Assembly (NCBI GenBank): GCA_024648695.1
Contig: JACAVV010000029.1
Location: 1-64,000 of the forward strand
Length of the DNA: 64,000 nucleotides
DNA from: Nitrospina sp.
Lineage (GTDB): Bacteria > Nitrospinota > Nitrospinia > Nitrospinales > JACRGP01
Direction: 5' to 3'
The notes under the pieces are model-generated. The model saw nothing but the letters and a program-made list of their open reading frames with translations, searched no databases and was not told the origin of the DNA. Within the stretch, counting starts at the first letter, position 1. Each line of letters opens with the position of its first letter. The position numbers and the translations under genes are program-made. Shown here in pieces: positions 42,669 to 52,299 of this stretch.

Positions 42669-44921
42669 ATGAATCTCCAGCGCACCTCACCCAAATTGTT
42701 TTTGACCGGCTTGTTTTTAATTGCTCTGCTCATTCGTTTGATTTATATGGCGGAGTATTCCCAGAACCCGATGTTCGACTACATAGGAACCGGCCTGGAC
42801 CATTCAAACTTTGATATCGGAGCACAAAATTTTGCAAGAGGGGACTGGTTGGCGGATGCTCCGAATAACAGTTATGCGCCCTTGTACAAATATTTTCTGG
42901 GAGTGATTTACTGGCTCTTTGGAAGAAATTTCTGGGTAGTGTATTCGATCCAGTTTATTATGGGTTCCCTTGCCGGGGTGCTGATTTTTCTGATCGGCAG
43001 AAAACTGTTTGGAACGCGCGCCGGAATTTTCTCTTTTTTGGGGTTTGCTCTTTATGTTCCCGAAATCATCTATGAAGGTATCATTCTGCGCGCGGCATTC
43101 ATTGCTTTTTGGGGAATCGTTTCGTTTTATCTGTTGCTACGTTTACGCGAGAGATGCGATACATTGGGCATTGTTCTGGCCACTCTGGCCCTTTCGTTAT
43201 TTTTTCAGGGTCGTCCCAACACCTTGTTGTGCCTGCCTGTGGTCTGCATCTATTTTTACAAGTATGTGTTCACGAATGCGGACAGCCGATTAAAATCCTG
43301 GACCATTTTCTTCGGAACATTGGGATTGTCATTCCTTCCGCTATTGATTCAATGTTACGTGACACACGGAAAATTCGTTTTGTTCGATGCCAGTGGACCG
43401 CATACTTTCATATCCGGAAACATTATCGATTACCCTGGAGTCGGCTGGGAACCGGACTTGGTGGATAAATTTGAAAAGGAAAATGAGTTGGCCTATTCAG
43501 GGGTTACAGGATTTTTGTTTCGCCATATCTGGGAGAATCCATGGGAATTTTGCCAATTGTATCTACGCAAATTGTATTTTTTACTGAACGATTTTCAGGG
43601 TCCTTCCAATCTTTCAATTTATTTGTTTGCCGAGTTTTCCAAAGTTTTGAAAACAATTGGACTCCACTTCGCCTGGGTTTCCTCATTCGCGCTGGTCGGT
43701 TGCGTGTGGGCTCTCAAGCAAAGGCGGGACGTTTTTTTGCTGGCTGGCTTTTTGGCTAGTTTGTCCGTAGCAGTTTTAATGTTTCTGAACGAGTCGCGCT
43801 ACCAGATCCCGCTGGTGCCGTATTTTATCCTGTTTGCAGGTTATGGATTGGACCGCATTGTGGAATCCATAAGGCAAAAACGGTTTCGCGTATCAGCCGT
43901 TACCCTGGGAGTTATTTTGTTGTGCGTGTATGCCTTTCAGGTTCCAGGTGGAATTTTGTATGCCCGGCAAATTGACCATTGCAATATGGCCAAAGCCTAT
44001 TTGGGCAATCCGCGCAGGTTCAATCTGGAGCAAGCCGAGCGCTACACGCTCCAATGCTGGGAAATTGAAAGGAAGGGCGACCTGGCACATCCATATTCGA
44101 AGCACATGTTGGCCTCGATTTATGTTCACTACGCAGGCTTTCAATTCCAGAACAAAAACTATTCGGAATCCTTGCGCTCCGCCGAATCCGCTTTGGAGCT
44201 GAACCCGTATCATCTCCAGGCCCATAAGCTGGTAGCCTTGTCGCATTTCAATCAAAAGCATGTGGATCGGGCTATCCGTTCAGCCTTGACGGGGCTGGCA
44301 TTGGCTCCATCCGATCAGGATTTTTACCGCTTTCTCGCCAACTTTTTTCATTCGTCGAACCATCGGCACGTGGAGGAATATCTGGCTCTGAAAGGGATGC
44401 GGAGATTGGAGTCGCGACCAGACCGGCTTCCCGGAATTGATCTTGAAATGAGACGTTTGAAAGCCGGGTGGGAGAAGCCGAGGTCTGATTTCGAACAAAA
44501 CCTGCATACGGCAAGAAACTTTTTCAATCAGGGCTTATGGCAAAAAGCCTTGCCTGTCTATCTTAAAATCAACAGGGACAACGTTTCCGATGCCAATTTG
44601 TATTTTCAACTGGGTTCCGTGCTCGGTATTCTGGAGCGTTTTGACTCAGCGCTTGACGCCTTGTATAAAGGTTTAATGCTGGATCCCGATCACCGCGGCA
44701 TCCATCGCATGTTAGGAGAGTATTACCTGACGCAGAAAATGTTCGTCCCGGCTCGTATCCATTTGCAACGGATTCCTGGACGAGAAAAAAACTTACAGCA
44801 GATCGAGTGGCATTTAGGAAGTCAGGAACGGCCTAAAATATTGCCGGCAATTGACAAGGACCTGAATCGCCAATTGTGGGAATTTTATCAAAATTCACAG
44901 AGGGGTCAAAAAGCAGAATAA
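42669..44921 (+). CDS. GT-C-type glycosyltransferase-like membrane protein with C-terminal TPRs
   Basis: A 750-residue protein. Residues 1-420 hold about 11 hydrophobic segments. The first loop has an acidic site (GTGLDHSNFDIGAQNFARGD), then YAPLYKYFLGVIYWLFGRNF, a layout shared with PMT/ArnT-like enzymes that move sugars from polyprenyl carriers. Residues 470-750 contain TPR-like units (ESLRSAESALELNPYHLQAH, DRAIRSALTGLALAPSDQDF, SALDALYKGLMLDPDHRGIH). Transfer of a sugar to a periplasmic acceptor is inferred. The ATG at 42669 fits better than a TTG 18 bases earlier. A second such protein (TMTC-like) lies at 2025-3911. Confidence 0.74.
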   Translation: MNLQRTSPKLFLTGLFLIALLIRLIYMAEYSQNPMFDYIGTGLDHSNFDIGAQNFARGDWLADAPNNSYAPLYKYFLGVIYWLFGRNFWVVYSIQFIMGSLAGVLIFLIGRKLFGTRAGIFSFLGFALYVPEIIYEGIILRAAFIAFWGIVSFYLLLRLRERCDTLGIVLATLALSLFFQGRPNTLLCLPVVCIYFYKYVFTNADSRLKSWTIFFGTLGLSFLPLLIQCYVTHGKFVLFDASGPHTFISGNIIDYPGVGWEPDLVDKFEKENELAYSGVTGFLFRHIWENPWEFCQLYLRKLYFLLNDFQGPSNLSIYLFAEFSKVLKTIGLHFAWVSSFALVGCVWALKQRRDVFLLAGFLASLSVAVLMFLNESRYQIPLVPYFILFAGYGLDRIVESIRQKRFRVSAVTLGVILLCVYAFQVPGGILYARQIDHCNMAKAYLGNPRRFNLEQAERYTLQCWEIERKGDLAHPYSKHMLASIYVHYAGFQFQNKNYSESLRSAESALELNPYHLQAHKLVALSHFNQKHVDRAIRSALTGLALAPSDQDFYRFLANFFHSSNHRHVEEYLALKGMRRLESRPDRLPGIDLEMRRLKAGWEKPRSDFEQNLHTARNFFNQGLWQKALPVYLKINRDNVSDANLYFQLGSVLGILERFDSALDALYKGLMLDPDHRGIHRMLGEYYLTQKMFVPARIHLQRIPGREKNLQQIEWHLGSQERPKILPAIDKDLNRQLWEFYQNSQRGQKAE

Positions 44922-44988
44922 TCATTTGCACCACCGGGAACTCCACGGCTATAATGACGCTTTTCAAACTCAACAAATCAAAGGGAAT

Positions 44989-46032
44989 ATGACTAAGAAC
45001 GGAGAGTATCGATTTATCAAAGCCTGCCGCGGCGAGCCGGTAGACGCCACGCCGGTGTGGTTCATGCGTCAGGCGGGTCGCTATATGAAGGAGTACCGCG
45101 ACCTGAAAGAAAAGTACAGCTTCCTGGAAATGTGCAAAACCCCCGAATTGGCAACGGAAGTGACTCTGCAACCTCTGGATGTATTGGGTGTGGACGCGGC
45201 TATTATTTTTGCGGACATTCTGCTTCCCCTGGAACCGATGGGAACCGGATTGGAGTTTTCTGCAGGGGATGGTCCGGTGATCCCGAAACCGGTGCGTAAT
45301 GCCAAGGATGTGGAAGCTTTAAGGCCCGTCGATGCCGAGGCGCAGTTGGGTTATGTCGGCGATGCGATACGCATGGTGCGTGGCGAAATCGAAGGCAAAC
45401 TACCCCTCATCGGGTTTTGCGGGGCTCCGTTCACCTTGTGCAGTTATATGATGGAAGGCGGCAAGTCCAAGGATTTCACGATCACTAAATTGATGATGTC
45501 GGAAGAACCCGAAACCTGGAAAAAACTGATGGATAAGGTGTGTCTGGTCCTCATCGATTACCTGAAAATGCAGGCCCGGGCCGGTGCGCAGGCGTTACAG
45601 GTGTTCGATAGCTGGGTGGGATGTTTGAGTCCGGGTGACTACCAGCAACACATTTTGCCGTACACAAAACGCGTGATCGATGGCGTTAAGGACTGTGGCG
45701 TTCCGGTGATCAATTTCAGTACTGGCACTTCGTCCATGTTAGGTTCCATCAGCCAGGCGGGAGGCGACGTGGTCGGATTCGACTGGCGTATTTTTCTCGA
45801 CGAAGCCTGGGACATCATAGGTAACGATACTCCCATTCAAGGCAACCTTGACCCCTGTATTTTATTTGCCCCAATCCCGACAATCCGAGAAAAGGTTCAC
45901 GATGTCCTTAAGCGAGCTGGTGGCAGAAAAGGCCATATCTTCAATCTGGGACATGGAATCTTGCAAAAGACGCCCGTCGATCATGTCAAAGCTGTGGTCG
46001 ATATGGTGCATGAATACCAACATGAGCAGTAA
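44989..46032 (+). CDS. hemE: Uroporphyrinogen decarboxylase HemE
   Basis: A 347-residue enzyme converting uroporphyrinogen III to coproporphyrinogen III in haem synthesis. The signature TPVWFMRQAGRYMKEYR is present, with ADILLPLEPMG, GFCGAPFTLCSYMMEGG and FNLGHGILQKTPVDHVKAVV. The ATG at 44989 with AAGGGA just before fits the family N-terminus. An in-frame ATG at 44926 would add 21 unlike residues. The end overlaps hemH by 11 bases, a tight coupling of two haem steps. Confidence 0.96.
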   Translation: MTKNGEYRFIKACRGEPVDATPVWFMRQAGRYMKEYRDLKEKYSFLEMCKTPELATEVTLQPLDVLGVDAAIIFADILLPLEPMGTGLEFSAGDGPVIPKPVRNAKDVEALRPVDAEAQLGYVGDAIRMVRGEIEGKLPLIGFCGAPFTLCSYMMEGGKSKDFTITKLMMSEEPETWKKLMDKVCLVLIDYLKMQARAGAQALQVFDSWVGCLSPGDYQQHILPYTKRVIDGVKDCGVPVINFSTGTSSMLGSISQAGGDVVGFDWRIFLDEAWDIIGNDTPIQGNLDPCILFAPIPTIREKVHDVLKRAGGRKGHIFNLGHGILQKTPVDHVKAVVDMVHEYQHEQ

Positions 46033-46966
46033 TGCCACTCAAATAGACAAAAAAACCGCCGTGTTCCTGATGGCGCACGGCGCTCCACTCAAACTGAAGA
46101 ACATTCCCGATTATCTGGACAATATCCGTTACGGTTTATCCACGCTGGAAAAAGTGGTCAACGAGATCACCGAGCGTTATGAGGCCATTGGTGGCAGTTC
46201 ACCTTTACTGGATATCACCAATCAGCAAGCCAGGGCTCTGGAAAAGTTTTTGAATCAGGGCGGCGGACCCGAATTGAAGGTGTATTTCGGGATGCGCAAC
46301 TGGCTTCCTTACATCCGCCATGTGGTGAAAAAAATGAAGTACGATGGCGTCGAAAGAGTAATGGCGTTGTGTCTGGCGCCACATTACAGCCAATGGAGTA
46401 CAGAACGCTATTTCACCGCCTTGCGTGAAGGGATGGAGGAAAATGATGCCAAATTTGATGTCACTTATCTGAACGGATTTTACAACCACCCTCTGTTGAT
46501 TGATGCCTTCGTCGAACGTTACCAATCTGCGATCCAGAAATTAAAGGAGGCCGGTGAAGAGGATGTGCACACCATATTCACCGTGCACAGCATTCCTGCC
46601 GAAGCAATTGATGAGGGTGACCCCTATGCAGAGCAATACACTCACACTTTAAATGCGATCGTGGACCGGGTGAAGCCTTATCGCTGGTATCAGGCCTACC
46701 AGAGCCAGGGCGCTATCCCTGTTCCGTGGTTGCGTCCCAGTGTGGAAGAAACGCTTGACCGGATTGCGCGTATCGGTTCCAAACCGGTGTTGATTTTCCC
46801 CATCGGATTTGTTTCCGACCATATTGAAATCCTGTATGATATAGATATAGGATTCAAGGAATATGCGGAAGCAAGAAAACTGCGTTTGTACCGTACTGAA
46901 ACCCTGAACCTGTCTCCGAGTTTTATCGAAGCCCTGGGGGCTGTGATCTGGGAACACTTGATCTGA
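46022..46966 (+). CDS. hemH: Ferrochelatase HemH
   Basis: A 314-residue enzyme that inserts ferrous iron into a porphyrin. Family marks: VFLMAHGAPLKLKNIPDYL, VMALCLAPHYSQWSTERYF, the catalytic His in IFTVHSIPAEAIDEGDPY, and the acidic site FVSDHIEILYDIDIGFKEYA. The form resembles the short Bacillus-type enzyme. Whether it acts on protoporphyrin or coproporphyrin is not clear from sequence. The ATG at 46022 is used. An ATG at 46010 is also possible. No oxidase step (hemG/hemY) is seen next to it. Confidence 0.93.
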   Translation: MSSNATQIDKKTAVFLMAHGAPLKLKNIPDYLDNIRYGLSTLEKVVNEITERYEAIGGSSPLLDITNQQARALEKFLNQGGGPELKVYFGMRNWLPYIRHVVKKMKYDGVERVMALCLAPHYSQWSTERYFTALREGMEENDAKFDVTYLNGFYNHPLLIDAFVERYQSAIQKLKEAGEEDVHTIFTVHSIPAEAIDEGDPYAEQYTHTLNAIVDRVKPYRWYQAYQSQGAIPVPWLRPSVEETLDRIARIGSKPVLIFPIGFVSDHIEILYDIDIGFKEYAEARKLRLYRTETLNLSPSFIEALGAVIWEHLI

Positions 46967-47021
46967 TTCCACGTTTATATCATTTGCATTCCGTTAATTT
47001 GGTTTCTTTCCTGTATTTAAA

Positions 47022-48161
47022 ATGATGGCATCCTTCCCGTTTTCCAGACTTATAATTTTTTTGTTTCTATTCCTGGGGTTTTCACCAAACCTCCATGCCC
47101 AAACCTTATTGGAAACCGTTGAACTGGGAGTACTTCTTCCGCTTTCCGGTTCCAACGCAATTCACGGTTTGGAGGCGAAAAAAGGAATCGAATTATCCCT
47201 TGAAAAAAACCGCGAAGGATTGAAGACGATGGGTGTGGAAATCAATCTCCGGATCGAAGATGATGGCCTTGACCCGAAAAAGTCTCTGGAAACGGCCCGG
47301 CACATGCTCCGCGAGCAAAATGTGCAGGCGATCATTGGACCGTTCGGTTCCTCGGAAGTTCTGGCGGTGGCACCTGAGGTGCAGAAAGCAGGTGGTGTCC
47401 TCGTGACCGCAAGCGCGACCAGTCCCAGCATTCAGGGTATTGGAGATGGAATCTTTCGACTGGTTTCCAATGACAATTCCCATGGCAAGGCCTTAGCCCG
47501 GTTTGCGTATCAGATTTTGAGAGTTCGTAAAGCAGTCATTGTCTACATGGTCAATGAATACGGTTTGGGTTTGAAAAATGCCATCGAAAAGAAGATGAAC
47601 GACCTGGGAGGTTCGATCCTGCATAAATCAGGATTTGAAATCGGGACACGCGACTTCGCACCGCTGATAAAAAAAATCAAGGAAGCCCAACCGCATTGCA
47701 TTTTTTTAACGGCGTATCAAACCGAAGGCGGTCATTTCATCAAGCAGGCCCGGGACTACGGTATTCGGGTTCCCATTTTAGGAGGCGATGGTTTATATAA
47801 TGAAGACCTCATTGCCATAGCCGGACCCCAGGCAGAAGAAACCTATGCCACTACCGCGTCGTGGCGGCCGCAAGCTGACCTGGCAAAGACCCGTGATTTC
47901 GTCGAGTCGTTTCGGAATCGCTTTGGAGGCACTCCGGGAGTAGATTCTGCCTATTATTATGATGCCATGGAAATTGTATTGTCAGCGATCCAAAAGGGAG
48001 CACGAACATCAGATGAAATCAAGGAAGCATTCTACTCGCAGTCGTTCGAAGGAGCCACAGGGACAATTCAATTTCAGAATTCTCCGGAAGCAGAAAAGTC
48101 CGTCGATTTGTTTAAAGTGGAAAACGGCGTGTTCCAGTATTTCATGACCCTGGATCCTTGA
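47022..48161 (+). CDS. Branched-chain-amino-acid-type ABC substrate-binding protein
   Basis: A 379-residue periplasmic protein of the LivJ/LivK (type I) fold. The signal peptide is IIFLFLFLGFSPNLHAQ. The mature start GVLLPLSGSNAIHGLEAKKG and the AIIGPFGSSEVLAVAPEVQK stretch match the family, as do VLVTASATSPS and DAYYYDAMEI-like AYYYDAMEIVLSAI. No permease or ATPase genes lie nearby, so it is an orphan. It may serve a distant transporter or a sensory role. Ligand unknown. Confidence 0.85.
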   Translation: MMASFPFSRLIIFLFLFLGFSPNLHAQTLLETVELGVLLPLSGSNAIHGLEAKKGIELSLEKNREGLKTMGVEINLRIEDDGLDPKKSLETARHMLREQNVQAIIGPFGSSEVLAVAPEVQKAGGVLVTASATSPSIQGIGDGIFRLVSNDNSHGKALARFAYQILRVRKAVIVYMVNEYGLGLKNAIEKKMNDLGGSILHKSGFEIGTRDFAPLIKKIKEAQPHCIFLTAYQTEGGHFIKQARDYGIRVPILGGDGLYNEDLIAIAGPQAEETYATTASWRPQADLAKTRDFVESFRNRFGGTPGVDSAYYYDAMEIVLSAIQKGARTSDEIKEAFYSQSFEGATGTIQFQNSPEAEKSVDLFKVENGVFQYFMTLDP

Positions 48162-48207
48162 ACCTTGCTCCAGCCCAAAATTTAAACCACCCTTGAAAGA
48201 ATTTTGA

Positions 48208-50388
48208 ATGATCACTCAAAACCTGAATCCACAGCAATTGCAGGCAGTCACATTTAACGAAGGACCATTAATGGTCGTTGCCGGTGCAGGGTCCGGAAAA
48301 ACTCGTGTGATCACGTCGCGCATCGCGTACCTCATTCAGGAATGTGGCGTGTCCCCAGCGCATATCCTGGCGATTACTTTCACCAATAAGGCCGCCAGCG
48401 AAATGCGCGAGCGTGTCCATCGCATGCTCGACCATCCGGAATCGTCTCCATGGATCAGCACATTTCACTCATTTTGCCTGCGCGTCCTGCGGCGGCACAT
48501 CGACAGCCTCGGATTCTCCACAGACTTCGCAGTGTTCGACGGTCAGGACCAACTCACCCTGATCAAGCAATGCATGAAGCAAGCCAAGGTGAATGAAGAA
48601 GCCTTTTCGCCGAAGACGATTCTCAATCACATCAGCGGATTCAAGAACGATTTTCAATTGCCGCAGGATGTACCCGCAAGTTCCTTTTCGTATGGCAACA
48701 AAATGAAAGCGGCGGAAGTTTATCCTGTGTATCAAAGTGAGTTGAAGAAAAACAACGCACTGGATTTTGACGATTTGCTAGTCACCACCGTTCGCCTGCT
48801 CAAGGAGAATGCCGAAGTGTCCCAACAGTACGCCGAAAGGTTCCGCTATATCCTTGTGGACGAGTTTCAGGACACCAACCGCACACAATACCATCTGATC
48901 CGCCTGCTATCGAGAATCCACAGCAACCTGTGTGTGGTGGGGGACGATGACCAGAGTATTTATCGTTGGAGGGGAGCAAATATTGAAAACATCCTCAACT
49001 TTGAAAAGGATTTTCCCGACACCACCCTGATCAAGCTTGAAGAAAACTATCGGTCCACGCAAACTATTCTGAAAGCCGCCGAGGCGGTGGTGAAAGAAAA
49101 CGTGCATCGCAAAGGAAAAAATTTGTGGACGCAAAACGAATCGGGCGCACCCATCACCTACTACCGCGCCGAAGATGAAACCGACGAGGCAGTATCCCTG
49201 TGCGAACGGGCTTTGCACTGGAACCGGGAGGAGGGCTATTCCTTCAACGACATGGCCATCTTGTACCGCACGAATGCACAGTCTCGTGTGGTGGAAGAGG
49301 AACTCCGGCGACGCAATATTCCTTACAAAGTGATCGGCGGCCTGAAGTTTTATGAGCGCAAGGAGATTAAGGACACCCTCGCCTATATGCGCGTGGTACT
49401 GAATCCCGCAGACTCGGTGTCCTTGCAACGCATCATCAACGTACCCGCGCGCGGCATCGGTAAAACCACTCTAGAGAAGGTCAAAGTGCATTGTGCCGAT
49501 TTGGGCATTTCGCTCTGGGAAGGATTGAAACGGGTTCCGGGAGAAAACTGGACCACCACGGCGGCCAGTAAAAAAATCGCCCAGTTTGTGACCATGATGG
49601 AAACCTTGAAAGACAAAATCCAGGAAGGCCCGTCAGTTGAGTTCTTGAGCGAAGTTCTTGAGAAGACCGGTTATCTGGCCATGCTTCAAAAAGACAAAAC
49701 GGTGGAAAACAAATCGCGTCTTGAAAACCTGAAGGAATTGTATTCCGCCGTAGAGCAATTCATTGAAACCGATCAGAATGGAGACTTCAAGGATTTCCTC
49801 GACACCGCAACACTGGCATCCGATTCCGATAAACTCGACGATTCGCGTGGCGTTTTGCCCCTGATGACCTTGCATACCTGTAAGGGACTGGAGTTTCAGG
49901 TGGTATTCATCATCGGCATGGAAAACGGATTGCTCCCTCACTCCAGTTCCATGGCCGACCAGGCCGAGTTCGAAGAAGAGAGGCGTTTGTGTTATGTGGG
50001 CCTGACCCGCGCCAAGAAAAAGCTGGTCGTGAGTAACGCCCGTCGACGGCGTATTTATGGCAGTACCTATAACTATCAACCCTCAGAGTTTTTGCTATCG
50101 ATTCCGCCGAATGTGCTGGAAAAAGAAATGTCCGTATCGACGCCAACAGTTCCCTCCTATGCAGGCGTGCATACCCAACCATCAAACAGTCCGGCACCCG
50201 CTTTTATGAAACCGAAGCAGGACGACAGTCCCTATTCAATAGGAACCAAAGTGGTCCATCCCAAATTCGGCAAAGGCGTCGTGGTGAATAAAGAAGGCGA
50301 GGATGATGACCTGAAAGTGGTTGTCTTCTTTCAAATGGCCGGAAAGAAAAAACTGGCCGTGAAACTTGCCAAGATGATCGTGTTGTAA
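48208..50388 (+). CDS. uvrD: UvrD/PcrA-type DNA helicase
   Basis: A 726-residue superfamily 1A 3'-5' helicase acting in nucleotide-excision and mismatch repair and in replication. Motifs: Walker A AGAGSGKTRVITSRI, Ia ITFTNKAASEMRERV, II LVDEFQDTNRTQYHL, III VVGDDDQSIYRWRGA, IV and V LEFQVVFIIGMENG-like and LMTLHTCKGLEF, VI RRLCYVGLTRAKKKL. The C-terminal Tudor-like part (GTKVVHPKFGKGVVV) is typical of PcrA and UvrD, which bind RNA polymerase. Length is the family norm (about 720). Monocistronic. Confidence 0.95.
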   Translation: MITQNLNPQQLQAVTFNEGPLMVVAGAGSGKTRVITSRIAYLIQECGVSPAHILAITFTNKAASEMRERVHRMLDHPESSPWISTFHSFCLRVLRRHIDSLGFSTDFAVFDGQDQLTLIKQCMKQAKVNEEAFSPKTILNHISGFKNDFQLPQDVPASSFSYGNKMKAAEVYPVYQSELKKNNALDFDDLLVTTVRLLKENAEVSQQYAERFRYILVDEFQDTNRTQYHLIRLLSRIHSNLCVVGDDDQSIYRWRGANIENILNFEKDFPDTTLIKLEENYRSTQTILKAAEAVVKENVHRKGKNLWTQNESGAPITYYRAEDETDEAVSLCERALHWNREEGYSFNDMAILYRTNAQSRVVEEELRRRNIPYKVIGGLKFYERKEIKDTLAYMRVVLNPADSVSLQRIINVPARGIGKTTLEKVKVHCADLGISLWEGLKRVPGENWTTTAASKKIAQFVTMMETLKDKIQEGPSVEFLSEVLEKTGYLAMLQKDKTVENKSRLENLKELYSAVEQFIETDQNGDFKDFLDTATLASDSDKLDDSRGVLPLMTLHTCKGLEFQVVFIIGMENGLLPHSSSMADQAEFEEERRLCYVGLTRAKKKLVVSNARRRRIYGSTYNYQPSEFLLSIPPNVLEKEMSVSTPTVPSYAGVHTQPSNSPAPAFMKPKQDDSPYSIGTKVVHPKFGKGVVVNKEGEDDDLKVVVFFQMAGKKKLAVKLAKMIVL

Positions 50389-50709
50389 AGACTCAAAGCT
50401 TAAACCTGCACCAAACCATTTATCACATTTCCCAAAATGGAAACCAAAAGGAAAAAAAAGTGATTTTCCCGACTGACCGTTGTTTCGCCATTGATATCAC
50501 ACCTCACGTGTCATGGAAAACTTCTCAGGTAACTTGGAGTATCTGTTAAAACCCTTCAGGATTGGGTATAGGGTCATCGTGTTCCCACTGCAGCTTCAAA
50601 AATCGTCCTTTTCGAACCTCGCCGGTTTTTGACAGCAAAACCTCGTTAAGCTGAATTCCACCCCGAATCGCGAGAAATCATCCCCCCAAGGAGAGGCCAA
50701 TTTACGACT

Positions 50710-50837
50710 TTAGTTCGTAGTCAACGAAAACAGAAATCCATCCCATAAAACCCAGCTCACCCTATTAAATAAAGGGTTTGTCCCAAATTTCAGGTCTGTT
50801 ATGCTGGCCAACAAGGAAAACGAACTTAGTTCGTAGT
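50710..50837. repeat. 12-bp direct repeat with hairpin character
   Basis: TTAGTTCGTAGT occurs at 50710-50721 and 50826-50837. In the second copy ACGAAC-TTA-GTTCGT forms a six-bp hairpin followed by AGTTTTT, like a small terminator on the plus strand. Confidence 0.55.
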
Positions 50838-51119
50838 TTTTAGCAAAAGGCGAACTGCTTAACCCGGTTTTCCGTTCCTTTGCACCTTACCGCCCGGCTT
50901 TCTGTTCAAATAGGCCTGTGGGTCCAGGATCATTTTTTGGTGGTCAAATTCCAACAGAATCTTTAAGTTTTTCAACCGAGAAATCATACTCTCCCAACAT
51001 ATTGTGTGTGCCCAAGAAATAATAGAATGGTTAGCAATGGCGGACAGTAGATTTTTTCTTTGCGTGGGGTCATTAGAGGACTTGCACCTCCAAGTCAAGT
51101 AATTGTGCCCTGCCGGGCG

Positions 51120-51160
51120 CACACAAAAAGAAAGGAGCATGGCCATTGGCCATGCTCCTT
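51120..51160 (-). terminator. Intrinsic terminator of the cold-shock gene
   Basis: A near-perfect 29-bp palindrome (51132-51160, arms AAGGAGCATGGCCA/TGGCCATGCTCCTT) lies about 60 bases after the csp stop. On the minus strand it is followed by TTCTTTTTGTGT. Confidence 0.88.
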
Positions 51161-51219
51161 ACAAAAAAATGCAAAAATTCGACAGACTCATTGACCCATC
51201 GAATAATGTTTTTTAAATC

Positions 51220-51420
51220 TTATAGGGATGTTACATTGGAAGCTTGTGGGCCTTTCGAACCCATACCTTCTACGAACTGAACCGATTGGCCGTCAGTCAA
51301 AGTTTTGAACCCATCCCCATTAATTTCCGAGAAATGGACAAAAAAATCATTTCCAGCATCGTTTACAATAAACCCATAACCCTTGCTTTCGTTAAACCAT
51401 TTCACAGTTCCAGTTGTCAT
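51220..51420 (-). CDS. csp: Cold-shock domain protein (CspA family)
   Basis: A 66-residue OB-fold RNA/DNA chaperone. It has both RNA-binding motifs: [12 protein letters not shown] (RNP1) and DFFVHFSEI (RNP2), and the end [10 protein letters not shown]. CspA-type proteins melt RNA structure and are induced by cold. AGGAGA stands ten bases before the ATG. The leader upstream includes a small hairpin (CCAGA-AAA-TCTGG, near 51460), and a weak promoter (TTTACA-15-TAAATA, 51490-51516) is possible. Monocistronic, ended by the terminator at 51120-51160. Confidence 0.95.
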   Translation of the reverse strand: MTTGTVKWFNESKGYGFIVNDAGNDFFVHFSEINGDGFKTLTDGQSVQFVEGMGSKGPQASNVTSL

Positions 51421-51725
51421 ATTAATTTTTCTCCTAAAATAAGTTAGAAAAACACTTCCAGAAAATCTGGCTCTGGCCAGCGTTCCTCTTATTTAAATGG
51501 ATTGGATGGGTGTAAAAACTCGTAGAAAACCACTTTGAGAAAAACTAAATAGACGATGGGATAACACCAATGTTTTTTCAGGTTTGATCTAAGCGAAATA
51601 CTAAAAGAAATGAAACTACACAACAAATAACAATCCTTCAATAACTTTTTCATAATAGCATAAATTAGGGAATTGTTCTAGGCCTAATTACCGGGTAGCT
51701 ACGATAAGTGCCAACTTTTGGCATT
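51421..51725. other. Intergenic region between integrase remnant and csp
   Basis: It holds the csp leader and promoter. A hairpin TGCCAA-CTT-TTGGCA (51709-51723) stands right at the end of the integrase remnant and may be its old terminator. No gene is seen. Confidence 0.5.
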
Positions 51726-52262
51726 TCATTCCCACATTTGCGCGGCGATAGTTTTATGTTCATCAAGGGTTTCCAGTTTGGCATGCCCCATCCATTTTTT
51801 GAGCATATTGAGAGGCACCTTCTTCGTGATGGCGTTGACCCCGTAACCGTGGCGTAATCCCTTGGGTGTTTTGTGCGGTCCGTCTTCAATTCCGGCTAGG
51901 TCCATCAGTTCTTTAATCCGAGTGTAAGCAGTTTTTCGTGACCAGAACCAAATCGGTTCATCAATGAGGTCTGGTTTTTGAGATTTTTGTATCTCACGAA
52001 TGCCGTGAACCATATCGAGGGTGTCCAAGACTTCAGCGGGGACCGGAACAGCTCTGTAAATGATCTTTTCTCTTTTTTTCAGGGTTCTAAAGACGATGAC
52101 CCCGGAATTGTAATCGATCCTTTTCGGTGGGAGGGCGAGGGCTTCGGATATTCTGCAACCTGTTATTTACAAGACCGTTGCGAAAGTGCGAACGTCATGG
52201 TCTGGGGCTTGTTTGGCCGCGTCAATAAAGGCTTCGCGCTCGTTTGGGGTGAGGAAAGCCTA
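51726..52262 (-). pseudogene. Tyrosine recombinase (integrase) remnant
   Basis: Reading the minus strand gives the C-terminal catalytic half of a tyrosine recombinase: FLTPNEREAFIDAAKQAP, a stop, then ITGCRISEALALPPKRID, then KGLRHGYGVNAITKK and KKWMGHAKLETL. The Arg of GCRISEAL, the RHGYG box and the GH of MGHAKL are in place. The piece that should carry the catalytic Tyr (usually about ten residues after the GH) is missing, and the frame runs from KLETL into DEHKTIAAQMWE. In-frame stops stand at 52167-52169 (TAA) and 52260-52262 (TAG), and no N-terminal domain is recognisable. It is a non-functional relic of an integrative element. Confidence 0.85.
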
Positions 52263-52299
52263 TTGCCTTCGGTATCAAAAAGCCGGTCAGAATCGCACA

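Larger units (their letters stand above)
50389..51219. other. Long gene-poor stretch between uvrD and the cold-shock gene
   Basis: No gene is supported over about 740 bp before the terminator. A 95-codon minus frame (50859-51146) has no recognisable family and overlaps the csp terminator. The stretch holds the TTAGTTCGTAGT repeats listed below and may be decayed sequence. Confidence 0.5.

Noticed and set aside
50859-51146. 95-codon minus-strand frame between uvrD and csp
   Set aside because: Its start overlaps the strong csp terminator and the sequence resembles no family I could name.
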